From: Notospermus geniculatus
Lineage: Eukaryota; Nemertea; Pilidiophora; Heteronemertea; Lineidae
Reading direction: 5' to 3'
DNA length: 64,000 bases
NCBI GenBank assembly: GCA_002633025.1
Contig: NMRB01000564.1
Span: forward strand, 187,413-251,412
The notes beneath the pieces were generated by a model. It searched no databases and was not told the DNA's origin. It saw only the letters and a program-made list of their open reading frames with translations. The position numbers were made by a program, and so were the translations under genes. This document shows, piece by piece, positions 24,391 through 35,901 of the stretch; the first letter of the stretch is position 1, and each line of letters starts with the position of its first letter.

Positions 24391-26148
24391 ATAGGTTTTT
24401 AAAGGGTTCAAACAAAGAACTCAGTAATGTCGCGACGCGGTATCGAGCGACAGGTTCTCGAGTTCTAACCTCTTGGGTGGCTGCACCGATCGCGTTCCTA
24501 GTTCAGGACATGTCAGATGAACGGAAAAGCAGCAATAGGCGAGCGCATGTGTCACGCTATAAAACTTGGCAGATTCCTTATTACCTCGATGCGTACATAA
24601 CAAATGCATTACTGAACATTAGAATGTTTACCCGAACGTTCTGTTGACGATCTACTATAAATACTGCCACTACTTTGAACGATCTTGCAATTTTATATCA
24701 CAATGATTACTGTACATGTATGTCTATTAAAAATAACGCGGGCTCCAAGGCGCTGGTGTCGCGATGCATTCCCCTTAACGATCTTAAACTCACACGACAA
24801 CTGGCACTACCTCCCAAATCACAGAATTGCATCGTAACCGCACAGGCATGACAAGAAACAAGGAATATTTGTGGTTGTTATGGGCTGTATTATTCAAAAC
24901 AGGAAATATTGGCGCCGACGATATTGGTAGGAGCAGTTTGTGAACAGTAACGTCTGCTATTGGTTTTTGTTATGATATATGAGCCTGGTCTATGAAGGAG
25001 TTCTGAAAGACATAACGCCTCTTTCTCAAATTTCGCTGGTCGTCTGCCGCTCGCTCTGTATCTTTCTGTGAGTTTCCCTGGTTAGCATCAGGTATGCCAA
25101 TGAGGAATCTGCATAACTTTTTATCCCGACAGGGCGGCGCTGCAAGCGGTTGTACCGAAGACGTCAAAAACAGAGCAAAGCAACGTAATGACGTTGCGTC
25201 ACGACGTCTTTGACGCAGTGCAACACGGACGCGAGTCGTAAATAAGTGAACCGCTCACAGCGCCTCCCAGTAGCGGTAGTTCTGTAGGTTCCTCATTGAG
25301 GGAGAAAAACGACACAGTGAGTCCCAAAAATTGCGAATTGCCTATGAGAGGTATCATGTAAGGCTTGTGATAAGCGACTTGTGACACGTGACTTGTGATG
25401 AAGACCTTCACTCCTGACAAAAGCCCCAAAGGCGTCAACACATCTCCACTCGCAAATTGACACTACATGATCATCTTTCACTGAACACCTCGTCTTCTGG
25501 ACACAAAGTCTAACTAACGGAATTGCTATCTTCGTGCTGTTGATACAAAGAGATGAAAAGCACAAAAATTGACACACAATATATGATAAATAAAAAGGCA
25601 ATTTCCAGAGTGTTTGCGAATTTTCGACCCCAACCGGGGTCTTCTTCAGGCTGGAACTTTACAATCCGAAACTCTAGAACAGACTCAATACACCATGATA
25701 CACCATGAACGAGTAACCCAACCTAGCCTATACTTTTGAGTCGTATTCGGTAAAAAAAACCGCTCACAGTATATCATCTCAAACAAAATGATCTTCCCTT
25801 TTCACCTCTCCTCATCTGACAGAATGCCGGATACCAGGAACGAAAGCAGGAAGTGACGTCACTAACATTCTCTTTGATATATCTGACAGTGATGGTATCA
25901 GCCCATTAACCCAACTAATTTGTACTCTTCCAATGGAGACGTGACGAACGTTTTAATAGTCTTTTAATGTAATTTAAGACTGCGAGTAGATGATATCTCT
26001 CTGTGAGTTCTCCTAGGGTTTCATCTTGAAACACAACCATTTGCTGTAACGAAAGGTAACGTGGCTCCAAAGAAACGACTGAAATGTCCGATGCTGTCAT
26101 GTTGACGTTTGACCAAGGACGTTGGCCTTGCAGGCATACCATTGCAGG

Positions 26149-26505
26149 CCTTTCCGAGTCCAGCGAGTCCTTGTATTGTCTACCACTACAACACAAGGCT
26201 TTCCGAACCCTTCCGGATTAATGCACACCACTACAACACAAGACTTTCCGACCCCATCCTTGTATTGTGTTGTGTGCCACTTCAACACGAGGCTTTCCGA
26301 GCCCATCCTTGTATTGTATACCACTACAACGCAAGACTTTCCGAACCCATCCTTGTATTGTGTGTACCACTACAACGCAAGGCTTTCCGAGCCCATCCTT
26401 GTATTGTACATCACTACAACGCAGGGCTTTCCGAGCCCATCCTTGTATTGTACATCACTACAACGCAGGGCTTTCCGAGCCCATCCTTGTATTGTGTACC
26501 ACTTT
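26149..26505 (+). repeat. minisatellite, unit about 43-49 bp, 8 copies
   Basis: Each unit contains GGCTTTCCGAGCCCATCCTT, then GTATTGTA and CACTACAACGCAA. The unit lacks stop codons in some frames, which creates a 285-codon plus-strand frame through the array into unique sequence. The duplicate at 28653-29417 carries a 2-bp deletion that breaks that frame, so I do not annotate it as coding. Confidence 0.85.
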
Positions 26506-27076
26506 TCACGTATTTTTATCGTCCTCGAAGCGACCTTTCCGTGTTGAGGATTGAACACATTCCCAAGGGAAATGTGTCGCTAACATTATTATTGAAAACA
26601 TTAGTTTTTCGAACTGAAATGTCAGTGATAAAGAGTAATAATGCCATTAACCTGTTTTTCCCAATATCGAGGGTTTCAGGTTGTTGGTTCGTCCTGGTCT
26701 CCGAGTTGTTGTCTTCCACGTTACCTGCCAGAGGGAGACAGTTCGTTTGTCATACAGAACACGACCTTTCCTCGGTCTTCATTCTCCATATGGCGTGGTA
26801 TACGAGCAGACACATCCTTCGGGTTATTGAACCTGAACGCTTTTTTTCAGTAATGGATGTCAGCAGATCCATTTTGAACTTACAAACTTTTCGGAACTTC
26901 AAAATGTCTTTTATTTTACCAAACTTCAGATATGCCAACTTCAAACGAACGAGGAGTTGTTGTTAATATTATATCTTCAAAGACACCAAACGTGCGAGGT
27001 AAAGGACCTGCCTACAATATCAGCCAATTGTTGATTCCATGGTTACCGCGAGGTTGGTGTGCGTAAAATCCCTTAA
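26506..27076 (+). repeat. segmental duplication, copy 1 (unique part)
   Basis: Together with the preceding minisatellite this aligns with 28653-29417 at high identity, from CCACTTTTCACG through GCGTAAAATCCCTTAA. Differences are point changes and small indels, for example 6 extra bp in copy 2 near 29050. Confidence 0.85.
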
Positions 27077-27918
27077 TGTAACCATTTGATACTGAGGGTC
27101 TGTGAAATGAAAGGATCTCTGTTTAGACAGTTTGTTGCAGGTTACTGAATGCTCTCTTAGTATGGTGGACAGTTCTGTCGTGGTACATGTAGGTAGGCCT
27201 ACATGTACTGAGGTTGAAAGACTTGACACGGTCCAGGTTCTTTGTCTTTAGGGCCCTTGCTGATTTAAAGAAACTTTTCAACGAAATCAAAGAAGTAGAA
27301 AGAATTGTTTGAATTACATGTAAGCAACTTGTGTTTACGCCTAATGAACCATGCACGTCGCACACGGTCAAGTTTCATACGATTTTTTGCAAACACATAT
27401 TCAGACGCGTTGAAATGTACAAACTCATACCCTATAGTATGCAGTGCAATATATTACAATAGAGATATGCCATTTCTCTCTAACTTAATCGAACTTTGTC
27501 TTGGTAAGACGACTCAAAGGTGATGGAGACAATAGTGATTATTTTTAACTCTTCAATCGATTGAAAAATTTATTGATCGAGTCATTTGAAACAAAAGCTT
27601 TGCGTGGATGAATTGTGTTTGTAATTGATAAAGGTTGTCATTTGACAATAATCAACATTAGGCCTATCATAAAGTGATCAGTTTGTCAATCAAGTTCAGC
27701 AATTATTCGTCAACGATGCAGAATTGATCGAGGCCTTCATGAAGCATGATTCGTGGATACGGGAGGCAGTAGTGGTGGATGGTGACAGGGTGGTATCTGG
27801 CTGGATAAAGTCTCTCTCAATACACTCGTGGTTACACCTATCCAAAATCCCCGTGCTTTTTGAGACACGGGGTTTTTCCGAACCAGAAAAAACACGGCGT
27901 TGACACGGCGAGCGGTTA

Positions 27919-28050
27919 AGGCTGATTCATACTCCGTCCGGATTTTGCGCCGACTATGATCAATTTCACTGAGTGTGCACATTCACGTCGTGGAAACCTG
28001 CGATCAGTTTCATGCGCTTGACGGTCCGCAAGCGAGTATGAATCAGCCCT
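27919..28050. mobile_element. foldback MITE, GGGCTGATTCATACTC ends
   Basis: The left end AGGCTGATTCATACTC mirrors the right end GAGTATGAATCAGCCCT. GTTA precedes the left end and TAAC follows the right. The interior contains CACGTCGTGGAAACC, the terminal word of family B, so one element may have captured or nested in another. Confidence 0.65.
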
Positions 28051-28222
28051 AACACTACTAAAAGTGCGATTGGTAATAAGTTCCGTATCCCGGCGATAGG
28101 GGCACTGCATGTAGGCTCTGTCATCGAGTGGCTACTGGAGGCGTGAAATATCCTATACGCATGCGCATGACTCATCGATTTGCATCGCCGTCTGTCGCCG
28201 GGTGCTTGGAACTACAAATAAA

Positions 28223-28409
28223 CACGGGGATTTCGCGGTTACACTACATAAAATCCCCGTGTCTAAATAGCCCCGGCACTGCCCCTTCGAGCTCGCTGGG
28301 CGGGCTAATATGCACGGGGATTTCAGACACGGGTCTATTTAGACTCGGCGATTTATAGGTGTAACCGCAAAATCCCCGGGGAAAGCACGGGGATTTATGT
28401 AGTGACACC
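28223..28409. mobile_element. compound foldback element, CACGGGGATTT arms
   Basis: The left arm (CACGGGGATTTCGCGGTTAC, then ACTACATAAA and GTCTAAATAG) and the reverse complement of the right arm (CCCGGGGATTTTGCGGTTAC, then ACCTATAAAT and GTCTAAATAG) align over about 48 bp. A further CACGGGGATTTATGTAGT lies at the right edge. It is non-coding. Confidence 0.6.
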
Positions 28410-28652
28410 ACAGCTATTGACTTCTCCCTGTCGCACACCCCGTATTTCGGCTCACGTCGAGAAGGGACTATATGTCCAACGCCTGGTTGGACTTCATCAT
28501 TGGGAAGAAATATGAGTTTGCGGGTCTTGTGCTGAGAGCTGTGAGGTCAGGGAGAGAACACTTAGATGTATCCTAGGCTTACTCTCATACCCTTTTAGAG
28601 AAGGCAGTCGCTTTCAGACCTGGAGATTAGACCAGCAATCACATAGACCCTT

Positions 28653-29417
28653 ACGCAGGGCTTTCCGAGCCCATCCTTGTATTGTACATCACTACAACGC
28701 AGGGCTTTCCGAGCCCATCTTTGTATTGTACATCACTACAACGCAAGGCTTTCCGAGCCCATCCTTGTGTTGTATATCACTACAACGCAGGGCTTTCCGA
28801 GCCCATCCTTGTATTGTGTACCGGTACCACTTTTCACGCATTTCTATCGTCCTCGAAGCGACCTTTCCGTGTTGAGGATTGAACACATTCCCAAGGGAAA
28901 TGTGTCGCTAGCATTATTATTGAAAACATTAGTTTTTCGAACTGAAATGTCAGTGATAAAGAGTAATAATGCCATTAACCTGTTTTTCCCAATATCGAGG
29001 GTTTCAGGTTGTTGGTTCATCCTGGTCTCCGAGTTGTTGTCTTCCACGACGTCGTTACCTGTCAGAGGGAGACAGTTCGTTTGTCATACAGAACACGACC
29101 TTTCCTCGGTCTTCATTCTCCATGGCGTTGTATACGAGCAGACACATCCTTCGGGTTATTGAACCTGAAAGCTTTTTTTCAGTAATGGATGTCAGCAGAT
29201 CCATTTTGAACTTACAAACTTTTCGGAACTTCAAAATGTCTTTTATTTTACCAAGTTTTACAAACTTCAGATATGCCAACTTCAAACGAACGACGAGTTG
29301 TTGTTAATATTATATCTTCAAACACACCAAACGTGCGAGGTAAAGGACCTGCCTACAATATCAGCCAATTGTTGATTCCATGGTTACCGCGAGGTTGGTG
29401 TGCGTAAAATCCCTTAA
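28653..29417 (+). repeat. segmental duplication, copy 2, with 4-unit minisatellite
   Basis: This is the counterpart of 26149-27076 with four instead of eight ~43-bp units. Its right edge (CCCTTAA) runs straight into the 211-bp tandem array, whereas copy 1 continues into unrelated sequence. Confidence 0.85.
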
Positions 29418-31225
29418 CTTTTTGGGAGGCTGCAAGAACAATGTTATCGTCATAAAATCGACTTGATATTTCACACACATACGTACAGACATATACTTTA
29501 ACATATAAAAATGGTCTCACAACAGTCAAAACTTCTCTTCATGGAAATAAACGGGTGACTTTGAGAGCAAAACTGCCCGGTAACCAAAGCATCTCATATC
29601 CCATTCACAGCCTGATCTGACACACTAACTTCTTGGGAGGCTGCAAAAATAATGTTATCGTCATAAAATCGACTTGATATTTCACACACATACGTACAGA
29701 CATATACTTTAATATATAATAATGGTCTCACAACAATCAAAACTTTTCTTCATGGAAATAAACGGGTGACTTTGAGAGCAAAACTGCCCGGTCAACAAAG
29801 CATTTCATATCCCATTCACAGCCTGATCAGACACACTAACTTTTTGGGAGGCTGCAAAAACAATGTTATCGTCATAAAATCGACTTGATATTTCACACAC
29901 ATACGTACAGACATATACCTTAACATATAAAAATGGTCTCACAACAACCAAAACTTCTCTTCATGGAAATAAACGGGTGACTTTGAGAGCAAAACTGCCC
30001 GGTAACCAAAGCATCTCATATCCCATTCACAGCCTGATCTGACACACTAACTTTTTGGGAGGCTGCAAAAATAATGTTATCGTCATAAAATTGACTTGAT
30101 ATTTAACAAACATACGTACAGACATATACTTTAACATATAAAGATGGTATCACAACAATCAACACTTCTCTTCATGGAAATAAACGGGTGACTTTGAGAG
30201 CAAAACTGCCCGGTCAACAAAGCATTTCATATCCCATTCACAGCCTGATCTGACACACTAACTTTTTGGGAGGCTGCAAAAACAATGTTATCGTCATAAA
30301 ATCGACTTGATATTTCACACACATACGTACAGACATATACTTTAATATATAAAAATGGTCTCACAACAATCAACACTTCTCTTCATGGAAATAAACGGGT
30401 GACTTTGAGAGCAAAACTACCCGGTCAACAATGCATATCATATCCCATTCACAGCCTGATCTGACACACTAACTTTTTGGGAGGCTGCAAAAACAATGTT
30501 ATTGTCATAAAATCGGCTTGATATTTCACACACATACGTACAGACATATACTTTAATATATAAAAATGGTCTCACAACAATCAATAAACTTCTCTTCATG
30601 GAAATAAACGGGTGACTTTGAGAGCAAAACTGCCCGGTCAACAGAGCATTTCATATCCCATTCACAGCCTGATCTGACACACTAACTTTTTGGGAGGCTG
30701 CAAAAACAATGTTATCGTCATAAAATCGACATGATATTTCACACACATACGTACAGACATATACTTTAACATATAAAAATGGTCTCACAACAATCAACAC
30801 TTCTCTTCATGGAAGTAAACGGGTGACTTTGAGTGCAAAACTGCCCGGTCAACAAAGCATTTCATATCCCATTCACAGCCTGATCTGACACACTAACTTT
30901 TTGGGAGGCTGCAAAAACAATGTTATCGTCATAAAATCGACTTGATATTTCACACACATACGTACAGACATATACTTTAACATATAAAAATGGTCTCACA
31001 ACAATCAAAACTTCTCTTCATGGAAATAAACGGGTGACTTTGAGAACAAAACTGCCCGGTCAACAAAGCATTTCATATCCCATTCACAGTCTGATGTGAC
31101 ACACTAACTTTTTGGGAGGCTGCAAAAATAATGTTATCGTCATAAAATCGACTTGATATTTCACACACATACGTACAGACATATACTTTAACATATAAAA
31201 ATGGGTCTCACAACAATCAACACTG
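29416..31225 (+). repeat. tandem array, 211-bp unit, about 8.6 copies
   Basis: Units start AACTTTTTGGGAGGCTGCAA at 29416, 29627, 29838, 30049, 30260, 30471, 30684, 30895 and 31106, so the period is 211 bp with one 213-bp unit. Identity between units is very high. The array ends about 215 bp before the first visible synthetase exon and may lie in its upstream intron. No coding potential is seen. Confidence 0.95.
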
Positions 31226-31441
31226 GTATCTTATCCACCCAAAATCAAAATTCCCAACTTTCCATGTTTCCAACTTTCCAGGTTTCCAACTTTCCGGAAA
31301 CTACAGTCAACCGTCTCTGTGATATACTGTACATTTGTGTTCCAGAATGCGTGCACTAATCTAAAGTCACATGTGACATCAACTGGAATCTTGCACACCC
31401 AATTGGTGGCTATTGAAGATCCATCTTGATCTTAATTCCAG

Positions 31442-33279
31442 GTGACAATCATTTGCATAGTACCGCCAATTGCTCTGTTTCTTGCAAAACATCCTATCGT
31501 TGAAAAATATGATCTGAGTTCTCTGCGAGATGTGATTTGTGCTGCTGCACCGCTCGGTCAGGACATGGAGCAGGCACTTATAAAGAGAGTAGGAAATGTG
31601 GTGAGACAAGGTAGGCTGTTCCTATCAATTTAAAGTGGTGTAAGAGTTTTTGTTCATTAGACCCTGAGAAATGTCACTGGCTGATGTCCAGGGCCGACCT
31701 CACAGGAAGTCCGATAGTGCTACTGGCGCCTATCGGCAGTTAGTTATAACGCATTTTCCCATTAACTACATGTAAACCGCCGATAGGCACCGAAAGCACT
31801 ATCGGACTTTCCATGCGATCGGCCCTGGACTTCATTGATCTCTGAAGCTCTTACTAGGCCTACTTTTTGTTCGCAGGCTCCTTTTGTTGTCTCGTCTTTC
31901 TTAATCTTTAATCTCTGAATCTGTACTTCTCTAAGGGCCAGAGAGCTGTCATTCTTGTAACCAGATTCTGTTGTCCAATATACATGACAGAATAAGGCAG
32001 AACAGACATTCCTATTTTAGGTTATGGCCTCACAGAAATGTCACCGGTGACTCATGTGTGTCCACTGAAGAGTGACAAGCCTGCTTCTGTGGGTCTGATG
32101 TTGCCCAACTCAAAAGCTAAGGTTGGTAGTCCTTCCCATTTTACACTAATGATATCACAAATTGTGTGTAGGCCTACATGTAGATGTGCAGTATTCATGG
32201 TTGTTAGTTCTGTCGTGTTCTTTACACCTGCACTCCTCATCTCAATCTGTTCTGTGTTTTTTTCTGATGTACATGTAGGTACAATGTAGGTCTATGTCAT
32301 TCCTTGCTTCCCATGTGTATTTAGTCGTCCAGCTTTGTCAAAATGCATCTCTGTGTAAAGGACACGTACCACCAATTTCAGATCGTTCATGCAGAGACTC
32401 GTGAGGAACTTGGTGTAAACCAGGACGGTGAAATAGTTCTCTCTGGACCGCATATCATGAAAGGTTACCACAACAATCAAGCGGCTACTGACCAATGCAT
32501 CAAAGATGGATGGTTTTACACGGGTATGACCCCCTTTGGCATTGTCTCAATAAAGTTTCAACCAGAAACTGGTCCTTTGTTTCAACATGACACTTAATTC
32601 TATGCTGATTATTCGTTTTTTCCCTGCAGGTGATATTGGTCACGTTGATGAAGATGGTCACTTTTTTATTGTGGACAGACTCAAGGAATTGATCAAATAC
32701 AAAGGATTCCAGGTAAGAATACAACATCTCAATTTCCCAGTTTACTATGATTCTTCTACACTTTTATATTTTCTTCACCTCCTTTTCATTTCCAGGTGGC
32801 CCCAGCTGAGTTAGAGGGACTCCTTCTAACCCATCCAAGTGTTGCTGATGCAGCTGTAATTGGTATATCTGACGACAGAGCAGGAGAAGTACCCATGGGA
32901 TTTGTTGTGTTAAAGCCCAATTGTGATGCTACTAAGGAAGACATTGTCACGTTTGTTGAAAGTAAGGACTCCATTTTGGGTTGAAGTGCCAATTTGCATG
33001 TTGGCAGCATTTGAGTTGGACGTCAAAGAAATACATCCTTCATTCCCAAGTACACTCCATGTGTTGCATCAAACATGCTACGTTTTGGTAGGGTACCTCC
33101 ACACTTGTAGCATATCTCCTCTGGAATTATCTAAATACAATCATCCTTTTCATTCAGAACATGTTGCATACTACAAGAGACTGAGAGGCGGTGTTAGGTT
33201 CCTGAAGGAAATACCAAAGGCAGCTAGTGGCAAGATTCTACGAAAAGTTCTGAGATCAAGATATGCTGAGATTCAGTAA
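31442..33279 (+). CDS. 4-coumarate-CoA ligase/luciferase-like acyl-CoA synthetase, C-terminal exons only
   Basis: Six exons (31442-31610, 32021-32121, 32382-32523, 32630-32712, 32796-32961, 33158-33279) join with matching phases and GT-AG junctions into 783 nt: 260 residues ending in TAA. ANL enzymes activate a carboxylic acid with ATP to an acyl-AMP and transfer it to CoA. Visible motifs (fragment numbering) are YGLTE at 58-62, [14 protein letters not shown] at 106-119, GWFYTGD at 133-139, the hinge [13 protein letters not shown] at 153-165, VAPAELE at 166-172 and the catalytic lysine in SGKILRK (K246). All look functional. There is no peroxisomal SKL-type end (it ends AEIQ). The fragment begins at [12 protein letters not shown]; about half the enzyme, including the Ser/Thr/Gly-rich ATP-binding loop, should lie upstream but is not found. 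A MITE sits in intron 1. The substrate cannot be inferred. Confidence 0.88.
31686..31830. mobile_element. intronic MITE, GTCCAGGGCCGA ends
   Basis: This 145-bp element has long inverted arms: GTCCAGGGCCGACC on the left and GATCGGCCCTGGAC on the right, continuing inward with AAGTCCGATAGTGCT and CGCCTATCGGC. It lies within the first visible intron of the synthetase. Confidence 0.75.
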
Positions 33280-34306
33280 AGAGTATACAGTATTAGAGTT
33301 GTTGTCTATTCATGACTGTTGAAGGTCCCAAACTGTTGCTGTACATTGCAAGTATTGTCACCCTACAGTGAACTGTTTGAAGTGACCAACAGTTACAACT
33401 CTATTATGGACAGTATGCTAGACTCGAGTAGTAAGAGTAATGTCGAAATGTCAAGTTGTTCTACAGAAGTGATGTGATGGTAAAGATCAATTCCGTTAGT
33501 AAAGGTCAATTCCAATTAGTAGCTGATTTGCAAGTAATGTTTTTACCGTTTGATTTGCATCATCACTCATTTAATGTAACCTTTATAGCACAGGTGCTTA
33601 TATTATGCAAATCTCTGCTCAAAAAGTATTATACTTCACAGATTGCAAATGATGTTGTCACTAGTCTGCAAAATATGCAAATATCATGACAAAATTATGC
33701 ATTGTCAATGTTGGAAAATTTGTGGTTATTCATTTTATCATATTTGCCAGATAATTTTAAAGTACCGGTATATTTTATTGTGGTCGATGCCAGGTATATT
33801 GACAATGTTATTCACGAAAAATATTGTACAAGAATTAGTATTATGATGATGGTTCGTATAATGTTCAACAAATGGTGTGTCTATGTCTTTTTTCTTGCCT
33901 TGATATAATTTCCCACTTAAAATGTTTACAAACGCTCCGACAACATTATGATTGAATGTTGTATCGACCTACTTGGCAGCAGTTTTACTGGGACACTTCG
34001 TATCTCTATTCAAGTGTCGAGCCTTATTTGACTGGCAGTCGAACAGGTTTATCTGAAGTAAGTTCAATATCAATCAAATAATTGTCTTATGACATCTATA
34101 GGCCTAATCACCTTATGCATGTAAAGGAAAGTTTAGAGGTGCGTGCACAATATCATATAGGCCTAGTTATGGCCTATCTGCCAATAACCTAAGGTCTTTA
34201 CGGGGCATCCGCTGAGCCTTGTGGGCAACGCCGACAAACATATCCTGAGAACGTGTCCAGGCTTACCACCAAGTCATATCTACTGCGTCCCGGGAAGAAA
34301 AAAACA
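33280..34306. other. spacer between the two synthetase fragments
   Basis: This AT-rich stretch should contain the 3' UTR of the upstream fragment and the 5' flank of the downstream one. No further exon, no repeat and no clear polyadenylation signal is identified. Confidence 0.5.
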
Positions 34307-35901
34307 ATGGAAAAAGTGAGAGGAGCGTCTGGAGAGCCGGGTACGTATGTACATGTTCATGTAGCCTACATATATTTACATTTATACAATATTCTGACTT
34401 TCCTACCTGATCCCGGTTGAGTATTTGTATTTTTTATTAGGTGGAAAAGTGCCGTCAACAAATGATGAGGACGCACAAATACAATGTATTTCGAGTTCTT
34501 GCTATTCATCTCTTTGCAGGCGCACATCCCCGGAACAACAATATCATCAGCAGTCCATTCCCTGACACCAAACTCACCAACAGAACTCTCCTGGAGGCTG
34601 TCTTTGAAGACTTCGGAAAATATGGGGATTCAGTGGCATTGGTAAGATGTTTGTTCCGTTCCGGCATGTACATGTACATTGAATTCTGTGTAGCCTAGGG
34701 AAATTCAGAGGCAACGTGCAAATAGAATTGGCCTAAATCGTAGACCTCGCCCCATGTCCGTCTCTCGATTTTGAATATGAGCAAATTTGCCTGAACTTGT
34801 GTTCTTGCATCGCCTCTGAGAACTGCGTCGTGCATTGCCCTCAACTTGAAAAGGTGGTGAACTTCATACCTGTCCAGTAATGTTGGACATCTTTCTTTGT
34901 AAAAGGTTGATGGTCCAACGGACAGAAAGTACAAGTTCTCTGAGGTCAGGAAACTGGCGATGAATGTAGGAAGTGGGCTGACAAAGCTTGGCTTTAAAAA
35001 AGGCGATGTCCTGTGCATGTATTGTCCCAACGTGCCCGAGTATCCCTTGGTTGTGTTTGGCGTTCTTAGCATTGGTGGCGTTGTCACTTCTGCGAACCCT
35101 GCTTATACGATTGGTAAGTAAGTAGGTCTACATACAGTCGACTCTCGTTGTACCACCAGTGGCGGTACAACGGGTGTATTGTTGCTGTCAATGTTGAACT
35201 GCCTTCAACCGAGGCGGTATAACGAGAAGTGGACTGTATCTGAAATGTACAATTTCGATCGGATGCATCTTTTTTCGTGGAAGTCCTAGTCTCGCTTGGC
35301 CAGACGCTACGTGCTCACCCTTCGGTAAGTCACACTCCGCGTCTGGCTCTTTTAGAGATTAACAGTCGTGAAGACCGCGTGGTGGCAGCACGGGTCCTTG
35401 GGTTTTCCCAACCTCGCTCGCTTTTTGACAATATGGCGAGTGGCCCAAGGTTGTCTGAGCGAACTATACCCATGGGGCCGAGGTTGGGTTTTTCCTGGAA
35501 GTAATTTCCGCGGGAATTATGAGTGAGAAAGCGTGGTGATTGGCTGGAATCCAGTGGAGCGCCATCTAGTGGTGTTACCGACATTTGAGCCCCAAATGTG
35601 CCAGTGTGTAGGAGACCGGGACGTCGGATACACACTGGGGCCGAGTGTATGGAAGTCCATGCCACCGACCGAATATTACTCTCTTGTGTATCGTTGGAGT
35701 ATGGGATATTCGCCCGATATTCGGCGCCGTTCTCGTTTCAATACAAGGTCGAGTGCGTTCCGACATGTTCCCTTCTTTGCATCCCTCATTACAGACGAAC
35801 TGACCTTTCAAGTAATGGACTCTTGTGCCCAGTATATAGTGGCAGTGCCTCAGAATTATGAGACAGCAAAGAAATCTGCCTCGAAATGTAAAGGAATAAA
35901 G
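34307..35901 (+). CDS. 4-coumarate-CoA ligase/luciferase-like acyl-CoA synthetase, N-terminal exons only
   Basis: Four exons (34307-34340, 34520-34641, 34906-35113, 35795-35901) join in frame with GT-AG junctions to 471 nt: 157 residues. The start ATG is in good context (ACAATGG) and is followed by an 11-codon first exon. Family features are SSPFPDTKLTNRTLLEAVFE, then a core KLGFKKGDVLCMYCPNVPEY and GGVVTSANPAYT, and TFQVMDSCAQYIVAVP. These are the N-terminal half of the ANL fold, just short of the ATP-binding signature. The next exon should follow GIK at the 35901 donor, but a contig join (single N at 36234) comes 330 bp later and no continuing exon is found. This is either a tandem paralogue cut by the assembly or the front half of the gene at 31442-33279 placed out of order. 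A MITE lies in intron 3. Confidence 0.85.
35135..35236. mobile_element. TA-flanked MITE, CAGTCGACTCTCGTTGTACC ends
   Basis: A 102-bp element has inverted ends CAGTCGACTCTCGTTGTACC and (reverse complement) CAGTCCACTTCTCGTTATAC, flanked by TA at 35133-35134 and 35237-35238. The CAGT start, the CTCGTTRTAC block and the TA duplication fit the pogo/Tigger branch of Tc1/mariner. It sits in an intron of the synthetase fragment. Confidence 0.75.
35558..35574 (+). promoter_or_regulatory. CTCF-like motif
   Basis: AGCGCCATCTAGTGGTG resembles the CTCF core on the C-rich strand and lies in an intron of the synthetase fragment. This is motif resemblance only. Confidence 0.2.

Larger units (their letters stand above)
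19737..26148. other. interval without a convincing gene
   Basis: Apart from the foldback at 20354, the palindrome at 21428, the minisatellite at 22767 and the divergent duplication at 24040, I see no supported gene. A GC-rich stretch at about 21050-21180 is open in several minus-strand frames and is discussed under findings. Two short direct duplications near 19900-20025 (AAATTCAACGGRTTCAG and GTCCAGGTGCGAGAAACGAC) lie upstream of the receptor. Confidence 0.5.
27077..28652. other. unique spacer between duplicated blocks
   Basis: This sequence separates the two copies. It holds the MITE at 27919 and the foldback at 28223, plus related CCCCGTG-rich pieces at 27820-27900. No exon is recognised. 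Confidence 0.5.

Noticed and set aside
26109-26966. 285-codon plus-strand frame
   Set aside because: The first half is minisatellite and the duplicate copy is frameshifted; no recognisable domain.
34695-35087. 130-codon minus-strand frame
   Set aside because: Antisense shadow of the third exon of the N-terminal synthetase fragment.
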